Below are positions 16,568 through 26,028 of a DNA stretch of 45,242 nt, piece by piece. Both the position numbers and the translations under genes were made by a program. Source of the stretch: Caldilineaceae bacterium SB0664_bin_27 (GTDB lineage: Bacteria > Chloroflexota > Anaerolineae > Caldilineales > Caldilineaceae); assembly GCA_009838625.1 (NCBI GenBank), contig VXRG01000157.1, forward strand, positions 1 through 45,242, read 5' to 3'. Each line of letters starts with the position of its first letter. Within the stretch, counting starts at the first letter, position 1. Under the pieces are notes generated by a model. The model worked only from the letters and a program-made list of their open reading frames with translations. It searched no databases and was not told the DNA's origin.

Positions 16568-17576
16568 TTTTCCACCATGCTATAGCGTCCTCGTGATAGC
16601 CCTGCTGTTCCCAGTGTACGGCATTTTGAGCAGATTGAGCGTGTTTGTTTGCAGCATTATGAATCTTTACCTTGTCCTCCCACGTCATATCTGCATCGAG
16701 GTTCGGCCCTAGCCCTTTGGGGTCTAGGCAGGAATTCATTACATGAGACGCAAGCTTCTGGAATGCGCTTGGAACGCTCCATCTAATATTGGACTCAATT
16801 GCGGGGTAACCATATCTGAATGCATTGATCAATAGGGTTTCGAGGTGATAGGACGCCAGCCGAGGGGCGACGCGGCTCCTTACGTTCCAGTATTTGATGA
16901 GCCGGATCAGTGAAAGCAGATACCCGTGCTGGTTCTGGTTTGCGTTGGTTACAAGCTCCTGATCGATGCGCGGGTCTGTTTTCTTCCAATTTCCCCTTCC
17001 GTCAGGAATCAGATAGTAGATTGTTGAGCCACTCCAATCCTCAACAGGCAACGCAGGAACGATATCGAAAGCCCAATCATAAGACTTCAGATTGAGAACC
17101 ACCGCAGATCCAGTCCGCTTTATTTCAGATTTTTGGTAATTCGGTATTTTCTTCAGTTCACTCTTGAATCGATTGAGAATCCAGGATGACTTGACCCAAC
17201 CATCATCGTCTGCAAAAGGTTCTAAGGGCGACGAATCACTGGTGATCTGCACACACGCTGCTTGTGTCCAAACACCCTCCTTAACTTGAGAGTCAAGCCC
17301 ATTGAGCATGACGAGGATATCCACATCATCCAGGGGCCGAACTTTCGTCTTCCGAGCGAATGAGCCGAAGGGCCTGAACTCTCCTGTTATACGGGGAGAA
17401 TTTGGATTGTCGTTTCTGATTTGTATGAGTTGCCCCTGCAGGTAATCGCGACTCCCTCTAGCCTTTCCAACCGTATTAGGGTGGAGGTTGACTTTATGCC
17501 GTTGGAATTGATCAAACGCGTGAGCGGTTGTGAGTTGTACATTTCGGTTGGTCCGGTCGGGAGAAGAAAGGGGCAT
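16545..17576 (-). CDS. CD-NTase (SMODS) cyclic nucleotide synthase of CBASS
   Basis: 343 residues. The nucleotidyltransferase core is clear: FGSFARKTKVRPLDDVDILV gives Gly71-Ser72 and the metal-binding Asp84-x-Asp86, and DIVPAL supplies the third aspartate at Asp171. YHLETLLINAFRYG belongs to the helical OAS1-like C-terminal part. On phage infection it should make a cyclic oligonucleotide that switches on the membrane effector encoded downstream. No Cap2/Cap3 (E1/E2/JAB) or HORMA/TRIP13 genes are adjacent, so it is the minimal, type I arrangement. Start ATG has GAGG about eight bases upstream. The nucleotide product cannot be read from sequence. Confidence 0.88.
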   Translation of the reverse strand: MPLSSPDRTNRNVQLTTAHAFDQFQRHKVNLHPNTVGKARGSRDYLQGQLIQIRNDNPNSPRITGEFRPFGSFARKTKVRPLDDVDILVMLNGLDSQVKEGVWTQAACVQITSDSSPLEPFADDDGWVKSSWILNRFKSELKKIPNYQKSEIKRTGSAVVLNLKSYDWAFDIVPALPVEDWSGSTIYYLIPDGRGNWKKTDPRIDQELVTNANQNQHGYLLSLIRLIKYWNVRSRVAPRLASYHLETLLINAFRYGYPAIESNIRWSVPSAFQKLASHVMNSCLDPKGLGPNLDADMTWEDKVKIHNAANKHAQSAQNAVHWEQQGYHEDAIAWWKNVFPNFG

Positions 17577-17876
17577 TTATGACCTCACTGTCAAGATAAT
17601 GCAGGCACCGTGGCGAGTGCCTATTGGCAGACGTTATGTGTACAGGTGTGCTTCCGAGAGTAAGGAGACAGCAGTAGAGTCCTATTGCACAACGTCTCGG
17701 CACAAGAACACAGGTGCTATGTTAGCATAATGCTTTTCGTACATCAAGGAATTGCCCCTGTATATGCTGGGATGCAAGCAAAAGTGAGAGTACAATCTGC
17801 TGCGTCTTGCCTTTTTTCGCTCTTCCAACCCAAGAGTTGACCCATTCCATTTATGGGATCACCGCTCTGCAACAGT

Positions 17877-17905
17877 TTGCACCTGCATCTCCAACTTATT
17901 ACAAT
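17877..17905 (+). promoter_or_regulatory. Promoter placing the start site at the AUG of the ISP-type gene
   Basis: TTGCAC (17877-17882), a 17-base spacer and TACAAT (17900-17905). The expected transcription start is about 17912-17913, which is the A of an in-frame ATG. This predicts a leaderless mRNA for the restriction-modification gene. Confidence 0.5.
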
Positions 17906-17912
17906 CGCTACA

Positions 17913-20900
17913 ATGATTGACACTCGTTCAGACAGAGCCGATCCACCCATGTTCCAACTCAAAGCCAGACACAAGATCGTCAAGGACTACTTCGCCGAGA
18001 TCCACAGACTGACCCAACTCGGGGCGGTGCATGAGGGTGCGGTCGCGCCTGCGTTCGCCAATCTGCTGCGCGCCGCGGCGCAACCGTACGGCTGGACGCT
18101 GGCCGAGCAGTATGCCCGCACCTCGCGTGGCGGGCAGGCCATTCGTATTGACGGCGCACTGCTGGATAAATTCAAACTGGCGCGCGGCTATTGGGAGGCG
18201 AAGGACAGCGCCGACGACCTCGACGCAGAGATCAGCCGCAAGCTGGACGCCGGCTATCCGCAGGAAAACATTCTCTTTCAGTCGCCGGCGCGCATGGTTG
18301 TCATCCAGCGGGGGCAGCGGGTGTGGGACACGCCAGTGGAGACGCCGGACGCTCTGGTTGCCGGGCTGCGCGCCTTCTTCGCGTACCAGCCCCCGGCGTT
18401 TGAACGCTGGCAGCAGGCGGTCGAAGAGTTCAAGGCGGTGGTGCCGGAACTGGCCGCAGCGCTTCTGGAACTGATCGAGGGCGAACGGCGCGGCAACCCG
18501 GGCTTTATCGACGCCTTCGACAGATTCGCGCATCTCTGTCGTGCCGCGATCAACCCCAACATCTCGGACCAAGCGGTCGAGGAGATGCTGATACAGCACC
18601 TGCTCACCGAGCGTATCTTCCGGCGAGTCTTCGACCACCCGGACTTTGTGAGCCGCAACGTGATTGCGCGCGAAATAGAGGATGTGGCGCGCGCGCTGAC
18701 CAGCCAGCGCTTTAGTCGCCGCGACTTCTTCCGCCCGCTGGACCGCTTCTACGGCGCAATTGAAACCACAGCCGCCACGATCAACGAGTTTTCAGAAAAA
18801 CAGGGCTTTCTCAACACCGTCTATGAGCAGTTCTTTCAAGGATTTTCGATAGAGGTCGCGGACACGCACGGCATCGTCTACACGCCTCAGGCGGTCGTCG
18901 ATTTCATGGTGCGCTCGGTCGAGGCGCTGCTGCAGCGCGAGTTTGGTCGCTCGTTGGCCGACCCCGGCGTCCGTCTGCTGGACCCGTTCGTGGGCACGGG
19001 CAACTTTATCCTGCGCGTCATGCGCCACCTGACGGAGATTGGGCGGCTGGGCAGCCTGCCCCACAAGTACGCGCACGAACTGCATTGCAACGAGGTGATG
19101 CTACTACCCTACTACATCGCGGCCATGAACATTGAGCACGAGTACTACGAATTGACCGGCCAGTACGCGCCCTTCGCCGGCATCTGCCTGGTGGACACGT
19201 TCGAACTGGCCGAGGACATCCAGCCGAGCCTGTTTGCGCCGGATAACACGGCGCGGGTGCAGGCGCAGCAAGGGCAGGAGATCACCGTCATCATCGGCAA
19301 CCCGCCGTATAACGTGGGGCAGGTCAACGAGAACGACAACAACAAGAACCGCAAGTACGCGACGATGGACAAGCGGGTGCGGGAGACCTATTCAAAGGAC
19401 TCCAAAGCGACCAACAAGAACGCGCTCGCCGATCCCTATGTTAAAGCAGTTCGGTGGGCGGCGGACCGCATCGGCGAAGATGGCATTGTCTCCTTTGTGA
19501 GCAACAATGGCTTTCTCGATGGCGTTGCCACCGATGGGATGCGCAAACATCTGGCAAGCGACTTTGACGCCATCTACATCCTCGATCTTGGCGGGAACGT
19601 GCGCAAGAATCCCAAGCTGTCAGGCACGACGCACAACGTCTTTGGCATTCAGGTCGGTGTCAGCATCAATTTCTTCGTCAAGAGGTGTGTTAAGACGGAC
19701 TCTCCGGCGGAGATCTACTACGCGCGCGTAGAAGAGAACTGGCGCAAAGAACAGAAGTACGGCTATCTGGATGAAAAAGAACAGTACGGAGACGTCGAGT
19801 GGACGAGGATTACGCCGGACAAGCGGCATACATGGCTGACAGAAGGTCTCCACGCCGAGTTTGAGACCTTTATCCCACTGGGAAGTAGGGAGGCCAAAGC
19901 GGAAAAAGGTGAGGCTGTGGATGTGCTTTTTCACAGATTCAGTGGCGGGGTCAAATCCAATCGGGATGCGTGGGTGTACAACTTCAATCGAGACGTGCTC
20001 AGCGAAAATGTGATCCAGACGATTGAAACTTATAACGAGCAGGTATTCAAATGGGAACGGCTGGGAAACAGTGGCGTCAACGTTGATGATTTTGTGGTTT
20101 ACGATGACAAGGGAATAAGTTGGAGTCGGGACCTGAAAGCCAAGTTGAAGCGAGGCAGAATTGCCGAATACAGTGAACACAAGGTGAGAGACTCTCTCTA
20201 TCGTCCGTTCACCAAATTGAGTCTGTTCTTTGACCGCGTAATGAACGATGTTGTGTATGTCTTCCCATCTATCTTCCCCACACCGAAGACTGAAACGGAG
20301 AATCGCGTGATTTGGCTCAAGGTCGGAGGTGACTGGTCGATGTTTGCTCTGATGGTCAACAAACTTGCCGACCAACTTCCACAAGGCGGTTCCCAATGCT
20401 TTCCCTTCTACACCTACGATGAGAACGGCACCAATCGCCGCGAGAACATCACCGGCTGGATGCTGACCCAGTTCCGCTCGCATTATCATGACGACACGAT
20501 CAGCAAGTGGGATATCTTCCATTACGTCTACGGCCTGCTGCACCATCCTGGCTACCGCGAGCGCTACCAGGCCAACCTCAAGCGGGTGCTGCCGCGCTTA
20601 CCGTTCGCGCCCGACTTCCGCGCCTTCGCCGAGGCCGGCGCGCGGCTGGCCGATATCCACGTCGGCTATGAGGAGATATCCCCTTATGCGCTCGAGGAGA
20701 TCGAAACACTGGGGGAAACGCTCAGTTATCGCGTGGAGAAGATGCGCCTCTCCAAAGACAGGACGCAGATCCGCTACAACGATTTCCTTGCTCTGGACGG
20801 GGTGCCAGCGGAGGCGTTCGACTACCTGCTGGGCAGTCGGTCGGCGCTGGAGTGGGTGATCGACCAGTACCGGGTAAAGAGGGACAAGCGCAGCGGCATC

Positions 20901-21017
20901 GTGAATGATCCGAACCGGGCTAAGGATCCGCGGTATATCGTCAATCTGCTTGGTAGAGTGATCGCGGTGAGTATGGAGACGATGGAGATTGTGGCGGGGT
21001 TGCCGGCGTACAGGTAG
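17913..21017 (+). CDS. Type ISP/IIG-like single-chain restriction-modification enzyme
   Basis: 1034 residues from ATG 17913 (alternatives 17853 and 17949). An N-terminal PD-(D/E)xK nuclease is suggested by IRIDGALLD and GYWEAKDS (Glu95, Lys97). A helical linker leads to an adenine-N6 methyltransferase with motif I DPFVGTGNF (Asp357) and motif IV NPPY (Asn463). The last 400 residues fit the type ISP C-terminal specificity domain (SLYRPFTKLSLFFDR, HYVYGLLHHPGYRERY). Unlike LlaGI-type enzymes there is no helicase. It would methylate one strand of a specific asymmetric site and cut unmodified DNA. It lies back to back with the CBASS genes. Recognition site unknown. Confidence 0.85.
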   Translation: MIDTRSDRADPPMFQLKARHKIVKDYFAEIHRLTQLGAVHEGAVAPAFANLLRAAAQPYGWTLAEQYARTSRGGQAIRIDGALLDKFKLARGYWEAKDSADDLDAEISRKLDAGYPQENILFQSPARMVVIQRGQRVWDTPVETPDALVAGLRAFFAYQPPAFERWQQAVEEFKAVVPELAAALLELIEGERRGNPGFIDAFDRFAHLCRAAINPNISDQAVEEMLIQHLLTERIFRRVFDHPDFVSRNVIAREIEDVARALTSQRFSRRDFFRPLDRFYGAIETTAATINEFSEKQGFLNTVYEQFFQGFSIEVADTHGIVYTPQAVVDFMVRSVEALLQREFGRSLADPGVRLLDPFVGTGNFILRVMRHLTEIGRLGSLPHKYAHELHCNEVMLLPYYIAAMNIEHEYYELTGQYAPFAGICLVDTFELAEDIQPSLFAPDNTARVQAQQGQEITVIIGNPPYNVGQVNENDNNKNRKYATMDKRVRETYSKDSKATNKNALADPYVKAVRWAADRIGEDGIVSFVSNNGFLDGVATDGMRKHLASDFDAIYILDLGGNVRKNPKLSGTTHNVFGIQVGVSINFFVKRCVKTDSPAEIYYARVEENWRKEQKYGYLDEKEQYGDVEWTRITPDKRHTWLTEGLHAEFETFIPLGSREAKAEKGEAVDVLFHRFSGGVKSNRDAWVYNFNRDVLSENVIQTIETYNEQVFKWERLGNSGVNVDDFVVYDDKGISWSRDLKAKLKRGRIAEYSEHKVRDSLYRPFTKLSLFFDRVMNDVVYVFPSIFPTPKTETENRVIWLKVGGDWSMFALMVNKLADQLPQGGSQCFPFYTYDENGTNRRENITGWMLTQFRSHYHDDTISKWDIFHYVYGLLHHPGYRERYQANLKRVLPRLPFAPDFRAFAEAGARLADIHVGYEEISPYALEEIETLGETLSYRVEKMRLSKDRTQIRYNDFLALDGVPAEAFDYLLGSRSALEWVIDQYRVKRDKRSGIVNDPNRAKDPRYIVNLLGRVIAVSMETMEIVAGLPAYR

Positions 21018-21055
21018 AAGTGCGGTCCTCACTGTAAGGTGGCTGCCTTGATCTT

Positions 21056-21083
21056 TTGAGCACAAATACATTTGTGCTAGGCT
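21056..21083 (+). promoter_or_regulatory. Dyad overlapping a weak promoter, before the DUF2806-PIN operon
   Basis: AGCACAAA (21059-21066) and TTTGTGCT (21071-21078) form a perfect 8-bp inverted repeat around TACA. A weak TTGAGC/TAGGCT pair with a 16-base spacer (21056-21083) overlaps it. It could be an operator for the downstream operon. It could instead be a terminator for the restriction gene, whose stop is about 40 bases upstream, though there is no T-tract. Confidence 0.45.
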
Positions 21084-21173
21084 TGGGAAAGAACAGGGGC
21101 AATGGTGAGAGTTTCATCTTCATTTCCAGCCGATTCACAATAAGACACGGCACTTTAGCCAGGAAATAGAGCG

Positions 21174-22193
21174 ATGTCAATGGAATCTTCCAATCCGATC
21201 TTTAACATTAGCGATTTGACGAAGCCTGCCGTTGTCCTTATTGAAAAGGTTTCGGACGCGGTGGGAGGCCTCTATGAACCCACGAAAATCAAACGTATCG
21301 CGGTGGCGGAAGCCGAAGCTGCAGCGATCAAGGCGGAATCCAATATTCAGATTACCGACTTGGAAAGAAGGGCCATGCAACGCTGGTTGAAGGAGGAGGC
21401 GATACACCAGAGGAATATGGAGGCTATCACCGCCAAGGCAATTCCTCTTCTGAAAAATGATGCAGACCCCGCGGCCATGGAAACTGACTGGATTGTCGAT
21501 TTCTTTGCCAAATCTCGAATAGTGTCGGATAGCGAGATGCAGAAGCTGTGGGCGCGGATTCTGGCTGGACAGGCGAACACTCCTGGTGCTTTCTCAAGGA
21601 GGGCAGTTAACGTCCTCTCGTTTCTCGATAAGGGTGACGCCGAGGCATTTGCAAAGCTCTGCGGATTTGTCTGGGTGATAGAAACAGAGTCGGAAACGGA
21701 GGTTATGCCACTGGTATTTGATATCGGCGCAGCCATTTATGAGAGCCATGGGGCGGACTTCGTCACACTGAATAATCTTGAAAGCATTGGGCTGCTAAGA
21801 TACGACCCAAATTTTGTCCTTAATTTTTTCTCGGATAGGAATTCCGGAAAGCTCGCATCACAGGAGAAATGTATCGCACGTTACTTCGACAGGCAACTCT
21901 TTCTGAATATGTCCAAGGATGTCGATAACAGCGTAAGAATCGGACACACGTTTTTCACAAATGCAGGAAAGGAACTTGCCCGCATCTGCAGAGGTAAGCC
22001 GGTGGATGGATTCTATGAGTATGTGAAGGAACAGTGGAAGCAATACTTGGCGGAGGCGGATACAAGTGAACAAGATAGTATTGGAGAAGGTTACGCGATT
22101 CTTGATGAGTTAATTGGTTTCGTCGAATCCGATTCAACCGACGGTTCAGTCAACCATGATGACCTTATCTATGAACTGCGTTCCAAGCCATGA
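21174..22193 (+). CDS. DUF2806 protein, coupled to a PIN nuclease
   Basis: 339 residues. The DUF2806 core is in the middle: TDWIVDFFAKSRIVSDSEMQ then LWARILAGQANTPGAFSRRA. Before it is a short membrane-active or amphipathic stretch and a charged coiled-coil-like region rich in Ala/Glu (KIKRIAVAEAEAAAIKAESN). No biochemical function is known for the family; it recurs in mobile and defence regions. The stop overlaps the ATG of the PIN gene as ATGA, so the two are translationally coupled. An ATG two codons further (21180) is also possible. GC content is lower than in the surrounding housekeeping genes, suggesting transfer. Confidence 0.75.
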   Translation: MSMESSNPIFNISDLTKPAVVLIEKVSDAVGGLYEPTKIKRIAVAEAEAAAIKAESNIQITDLERRAMQRWLKEEAIHQRNMEAITAKAIPLLKNDADPAAMETDWIVDFFAKSRIVSDSEMQKLWARILAGQANTPGAFSRRAVNVLSFLDKGDAEAFAKLCGFVWVIETESETEVMPLVFDIGAAIYESHGADFVTLNNLESIGLLRYDPNFVLNFFSDRNSGKLASQEKCIARYFDRQLFLNMSKDVDNSVRIGHTFFTNAGKELARICRGKPVDGFYEYVKEQWKQYLAEADTSEQDSIGEGYAILDELIGFVESDSTDGSVNHDDLIYELRSKP

Positions 22194-22600
22194 CTTTCAT
22201 TGATACAGGAGCCTGGATCGCTCTATACGATAGGAAGGATCAATATCATAAAGACGCTTGTTCAATCTTCAGAGAGTTGCGGCGGCAGCGAGAGCGTCTC
22301 TATACCACGGACTTTGTGATCGATGAGACCGTAACACGGCTCAGGTATGATGCGGGGCATTTGGCTGCGGTTGAATTTTTGGACGCCATCGAAGGCGCTG
22401 AAGAGAAGAATACTGTAACCGTTGTAGCAATTGATGAAGGCCTTTTTGGGCAAGCCAAGCGGCTGTTTCGCCGGTACAGTTCGGAGAGGCTGTCATTCAC
22501 CGATTGCACGAGCTTTGTTGTGTGCCAGGTGTATGGAATTTCTGCTGCCTTCGCATTCGATCGGCATTTTCCGATTATGGGCATCTCTCTGCTCCAGTAG
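22190..22600 (+). CDS. PIN-domain ribonuclease (VapC-like)
   Basis: 136 residues. The acidic PIN quartet appears intact: FIDTGAWIALYD (Asp5), DFVIDETVTRLRY (Glu), LSFTDCTSFVVC (Asp) and FAFDRHFPIMG (Asp). The expected activity is metal-dependent RNA cleavage. PIN toxins are usually preceded by a short antitoxin of 70-90 residues. Here the coupled upstream gene encodes a 339-residue DUF2806 protein instead, which may serve that controlling role. Confidence 0.85.
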   Translation: MTFIDTGAWIALYDRKDQYHKDACSIFRELRRQRERLYTTDFVIDETVTRLRYDAGHLAAVEFLDAIEGAEEKNTVTVVAIDEGLFGQAKRLFRRYSSERLSFTDCTSFVVCQVYGISAAFAFDRHFPIMGISLLQ

Positions 22601-23253
22601 TTAATCTCGCTAACGAGTTAACCTCTCTTTTCTCCTGCCGAATCAACCGGCGGCGCCGACCGTTGCCGACGCAGAGACGCCTGGTGGCGCGACCTGCCGG
22701 TGGATCTCGGCAAGAGGAACAGTCTTAAGTAATTGATATCACGTTAACGAGACCTTCTTTCACCCGGGCTCTCGCAATCTCTCGGGAAGCGTTCGTACAT
22801 CTCTCGTACGAGCGCTCGCCGTCCGTACGACATGTGCAAGGAAGTGGCTGCCCCAGTTTTGTGGGATTACCTTGACACCTTCTCTCCTCTTCAATCCGAC
22901 TTGAGTCCCTGCCTCTGCACGACACGCTGCCAGGCTGATTCTTGTTCTCAGGGCCGGACTGTGGAGCAGGTGCGCCCGCTACTAACAGTAAATCGCCCTT
23001 GAGAAACGAAGTGATTACACTTACAACGACGATTTGGATGTAACTGAACGATCCTGACCGGTCTTTGCAATAGGTTCGCAGCAATGCAGGCGAAAAACGT
23101 ATCGCTTCTGCCTCATTCCTCAACAGACTCTGCAAGTGCCAGCTCCTCCTGGAAACTTTATTCGATCCTTCCCGCAGGCGCCCCAAAGCAAGGAATGAGA
23201 AAGACCTTTTGCTGAACTCAATCAGGGTCAGGGATGCTCTGGGGTCAGGCGCT
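22601..23253. other. Gene-free interval
   Basis: About 650 bases with no supportable gene. The longest frame (minus strand 22725-23186) has cysteine- and serine-rich composition without a recognisable domain or ribosome site. A small TCGTAC/GTACGA hairpin lies near 22795-22815. I see no RNA gene. Confidence 0.5.
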
Positions 23254-24555
23254 CTACAGGCTGACGACTGCAGGGCGGCCGTCGCCGTTGCCGGGGCGGC
23301 CGAGGACGGCGCCGATGTCGTCGCCGCGCTGCACCTGGTAGGTCGGGATGTTGGAGAGGGCGAGTTCGTGGGTCAGTTCCTGGTAGGACGCCTGGCCGCC
23401 GAAGGTTGAGCCGTCGACGACGACGGCGACGCTATGGACGCCGCGACGGCGGATTTCGCGCAGGGCACGCACCCATTCGGGGTCGGGGTCTGCGGTGATG
23501 GCCAGGATCATGTCGTTGCGATTGAGCCGAACGCCCTCTGTAACCAGGAGTTGGTCGAAGGGCATGCTGCCCTCTGCGGAGACGACTGCGAGGGCTTCCA
23601 GCATTTTGCGCATCTGGCGCTCGCCGCGATCGATCTGTAAGAGGTAGCGCTGGCTGCCGTGCCAGATGAGGCCGACGGCCCGGTTGCGAAGCAGGAAGTA
23701 GCGGGCGATGCTGGCGGCGGCGGTCACGGCGTACTCGAGGGTGCTGGGGGCCAGTTCGAGGGCTTCGTTCCGTTTGCGGCCGCTGAGGCCGAAGACGCCG
23801 GCCTGTGGGGGGGCCAGCCTCCAGGGCAGGCTGTGCGCGGTGCGGCTGTGGAGGTCGAGAAAGAGCCAGATATCGGCCGACGGGTCGAGCTCGAACTCTC
23901 TGGTCATGAGCCGGCCGGTGCGGGCGGTGGTCAGCCAGTGGATGCGGTTGAAGCTGTCGCCGGGCGCGTATTCGCGGATGCCGGAGACGTTGGTGGTGAT
24001 GTATTGGGCGCGGCGGCTGAGGGCTTCGCCGCCGGCGAGGTCGGCGGCCGGGGGCTGGAAGGCGGAGAGGGTGACGGTTGCGGGATAGACGATCAGGTCG
24101 CTGGTCTGGTCCAGCGTCTGGTTGATGGAGAAGAGGCCCAAGGGGTCGCCGCTGAGGAGACGCATCGGGCCCAGGCGGTAGTAGCCGCGCTGCTGGCAGT
24201 AGGTACGCACCTGCCAGCGATGGCGGGCGCGGCCCTGGAGGTGGCTGACGACGCGGCTGGCGCCGTGGAAGGGCACGGTGGAGAAGTCCCGCACTTCGAG
24301 CCAGAGTTTGGGAAGCCGTCCCTGGTTGCGCACTTCGAAGCTCTCTTCAAAATGCTGGCCGACCTGGCTGCGGCGAGCGCGGGTATGGCGATTGATATGA
24401 ATGGCGCGCGTGCTGGTCCAGGACCAGAAATAGCTGAGGGCGAGGATGCCGCTTATGAGGTAGGCGAGGTTGAAGGCGAGTGGGCGCCCACTGTTGAGCG
24501 CGAAGCCCCAGGAGGCGACGAAAGCGGCAAGCAGGAAGATGAGGCGTGAAGACAT
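23254..24555 (-). CDS. DUF58 protein with two N-terminal membrane segments
   Basis: 433 residues. Two hydrophobic segments at residues 4-21 and 28-46 anchor the protein; a beta-rich part follows. The DUF58 hallmark is GIREYAPGDSFNRIHWLTTA then LMTREFELDPSADIWLFLDL, whose last part is the start of a von Willebrand A-like fold (DLHSR in the metal-site position). DUF58 proteins work with MoxR AAA ATPases, probably in assembling or activating exported proteins. The moxR gene is directly upstream with a 124-base gap. Confidence 0.88.
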   Translation of the reverse strand: MSSRLIFLLAAFVASWGFALNSGRPLAFNLAYLISGILALSYFWSWTSTRAIHINRHTRARRSQVGQHFEESFEVRNQGRLPKLWLEVRDFSTVPFHGASRVVSHLQGRARHRWQVRTYCQQRGYYRLGPMRLLSGDPLGLFSINQTLDQTSDLIVYPATVTLSAFQPPAADLAGGEALSRRAQYITTNVSGIREYAPGDSFNRIHWLTTARTGRLMTREFELDPSADIWLFLDLHSRTAHSLPWRLAPPQAGVFGLSGRKRNEALELAPSTLEYAVTAAASIARYFLLRNRAVGLIWHGSQRYLLQIDRGERQMRKMLEALAVVSAEGSMPFDQLLVTEGVRLNRNDMILAITADPDPEWVRALREIRRRGVHSVAVVVDGSTFGGQASYQELTHELALSNIPTYQVQRGDDIGAVLGRPGNGDGRPAVVSL

Positions 24556-24565
24556 GAATGGCAGT

Positions 24566-24596
24566 TCTTAGTTTTCAGTTCTTAGTTTTCAGTTAT
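24566..24596. repeat. Short AGTTTTCAGT-type tandem repeat
   Basis: Between the moxR stop and the DUF58 start the sequence repeats TTCTTAGTTTTCAG about two and a half times. It matches the repeat at 15009-15044 after the LacI gene. Confidence 0.6.
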
Positions 24597-24679
24597 CGGC
24601 GTCGTCCCGGCAGTTGATGCAGTGCAGTGGCCAGGAAACGAAGAGTATGGACTGAAGACTAAGAAAATCTGGCAGGCTT

Positions 24680-25633
24680 TCAGCTGGCTCTTACACGGCT
24701 GCCTGGAACGGGTGTATGGGCGAGCGCGTCCTCAATAACCTGGGCGGCGTCTACGTTTTTGATGCGGGCGGAGGGGCTGACGATGAGCCTGTGGGCGAGC
24801 GTCGCTTCGGCCAGGAGTTTGACATCGTCGGGCAGCACATATTCGCGTCCGTCGATTGCGGCCCAGGCGCGGGCGGCGCGGAAGAGGGCCAGACTGCCGC
24901 GGGGGCTGGCGCCGAGGTAGACGTCGGGATGATCGCGAGTTGTGGAGACAAGGTCGACGATATATTCCTTGACGCTGTCGTCGACATACATGTCGCGCAC
25001 GGCCTCCTGGGCCTCTGAGAGTTCTTCGACGGAGACGGTTCTCTCAAGATCCTCTATGGGATGGGTCAGGGCCTGCAGGCCGAGGATGTTGACCTCGTGC
25101 GCCTTCAGGGGGTACCCCAGTCTGATGCGCATCAGGAAGCGGTCTACCTGGGCTTCGGGCAGGGGAAAGGTACCTTCGTATTCGATGGGATTCTGGGTGG
25201 CGAGCACGAGAAACGGCCGCGCCATATCATAGGTGGTGCCGTCGACGGTGACCTGGCGCTCCTCCATCGCTTCGAGAAGGGCCGATTGTGTTTTGGGCGT
25301 GGCACGGTTGATCTCGTCGGAGAGAACGATCTGGGCCATGATCGGGCCGGGCCGGAATTCGAATTCGAGCGTCTTCTGATTGAAAACGCTGACACCGGTG
25401 ACATCGCTGGGCAGCATATCGGGCGTAAACTGAATGCGGCGGTAGGAGCTGCCAACGGTTCGGGCGATTGCCCGGGCCAGCATTGTCTTGCCGACGCCGG
25501 GGACATCTTCGATGAGGAGGTGGCCCTCGCATAGCAAAGCCACCACGGTCATTCGGACCTCGCGGTCCTTGCCGATGATGACCTTCTCGACGTTGGCGAT
25601 AATGCGATTGGCAACGGTTTGCACTTCTTGCAT
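24680..25633 (-). CDS. MoxR-family AAA+ ATPase
   Basis: 317 residues. Walker A is DVPGVGKT (43-50), Walker B with the MoxR extension is LSDEINRA (104-111), sensor 1 is [23 protein letters not shown]. The C-terminal lid has [18 protein letters not shown]. MoxR ATPases are chaperone-like and act with VWA or DUF58 partners; the partner here is encoded immediately downstream. GAGGATA lies upstream of the ATG at 25633. Confidence 0.95.
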   Translation of the reverse strand: MQEVQTVANRIIANVEKVIIGKDREVRMTVVALLCEGHLLIEDVPGVGKTMLARAIARTVGSSYRRIQFTPDMLPSDVTGVSVFNQKTLEFEFRPGPIMAQIVLSDEINRATPKTQSALLEAMEERQVTVDGTTYDMARPFLVLATQNPIEYEGTFPLPEAQVDRFLMRIRLGYPLKAHEVNILGLQALTHPIEDLERTVSVEELSEAQEAVRDMYVDDSVKEYIVDLVSTTRDHPDVYLGASPRGSLALFRAARAWAAIDGREYVLPDDVKLLAEATLAHRLIVSPSARIKNVDAAQVIEDALAHTPVPGSRVRAS

Positions 25634-25991
25634 GGGGTATCCTCTTGACAGTTGTTCATGGCGAGAGGCTCGCGGTGAACAGGAATCCTGCCACTGCGAA
25701 GGCGCCCTCTCGGTAATGCAGGTTCTCTACGCGACTCGAGGCGGGCTGATTACTCGATTATGACGCATCCTCCGCGCAAAGCGTGTACGCCAGGCTCCAA
25801 AGTCGTCGGTTTTAGGGACGTATTATGCAGTTAACACGGGATTTGACTGAAAGATGATGCATCCGCAGTGCCGTATCGGACAGATCACGTGCACAGTTTA
25901 CAGTACGTAAGGACAGAAAGACAATCCAACGGCAGGTGCAAACGCCGGCTGGTTTGTCGGCGGCTGCTGGATTTCGAATGTCCCCGACTGC
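25634..25991. other. Intergenic region between divergent genes
   Basis: About 360 bases separating moxR (minus) from the gene at 26029 (plus). It must carry both promoters. On the minus strand CATAAT (complement near 25758) could be a -10 box for moxR, without a convincing -35. I see no gene here. Confidence 0.4.
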
Positions 25992-26020
25992 TAGTCACGC
26001 GTGGTGAACGGCTGTATAAT
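25992..26020 (+). promoter_or_regulatory. Promoter with perfect -10 box adjacent to the start codon
   Basis: TATAAT at 26015-26020 is preceded, with a 17-base spacer, by TAGTCA (25992-25997), four of six matches to the -35 consensus. The ATG follows nine bases after the -10 box, so the mRNA should begin at or within a base or two of the AUG. Confidence 0.55.
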
Positions 26021-26028
26021 GACCGCTT

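Noticed and set aside
22725..23186. Minus-strand frame of 153 codons in the 22.6-23.2 kb gap
   Set aside because: No ribosome site, no recognisable domain, unusual Cys/Ser/Arg composition.
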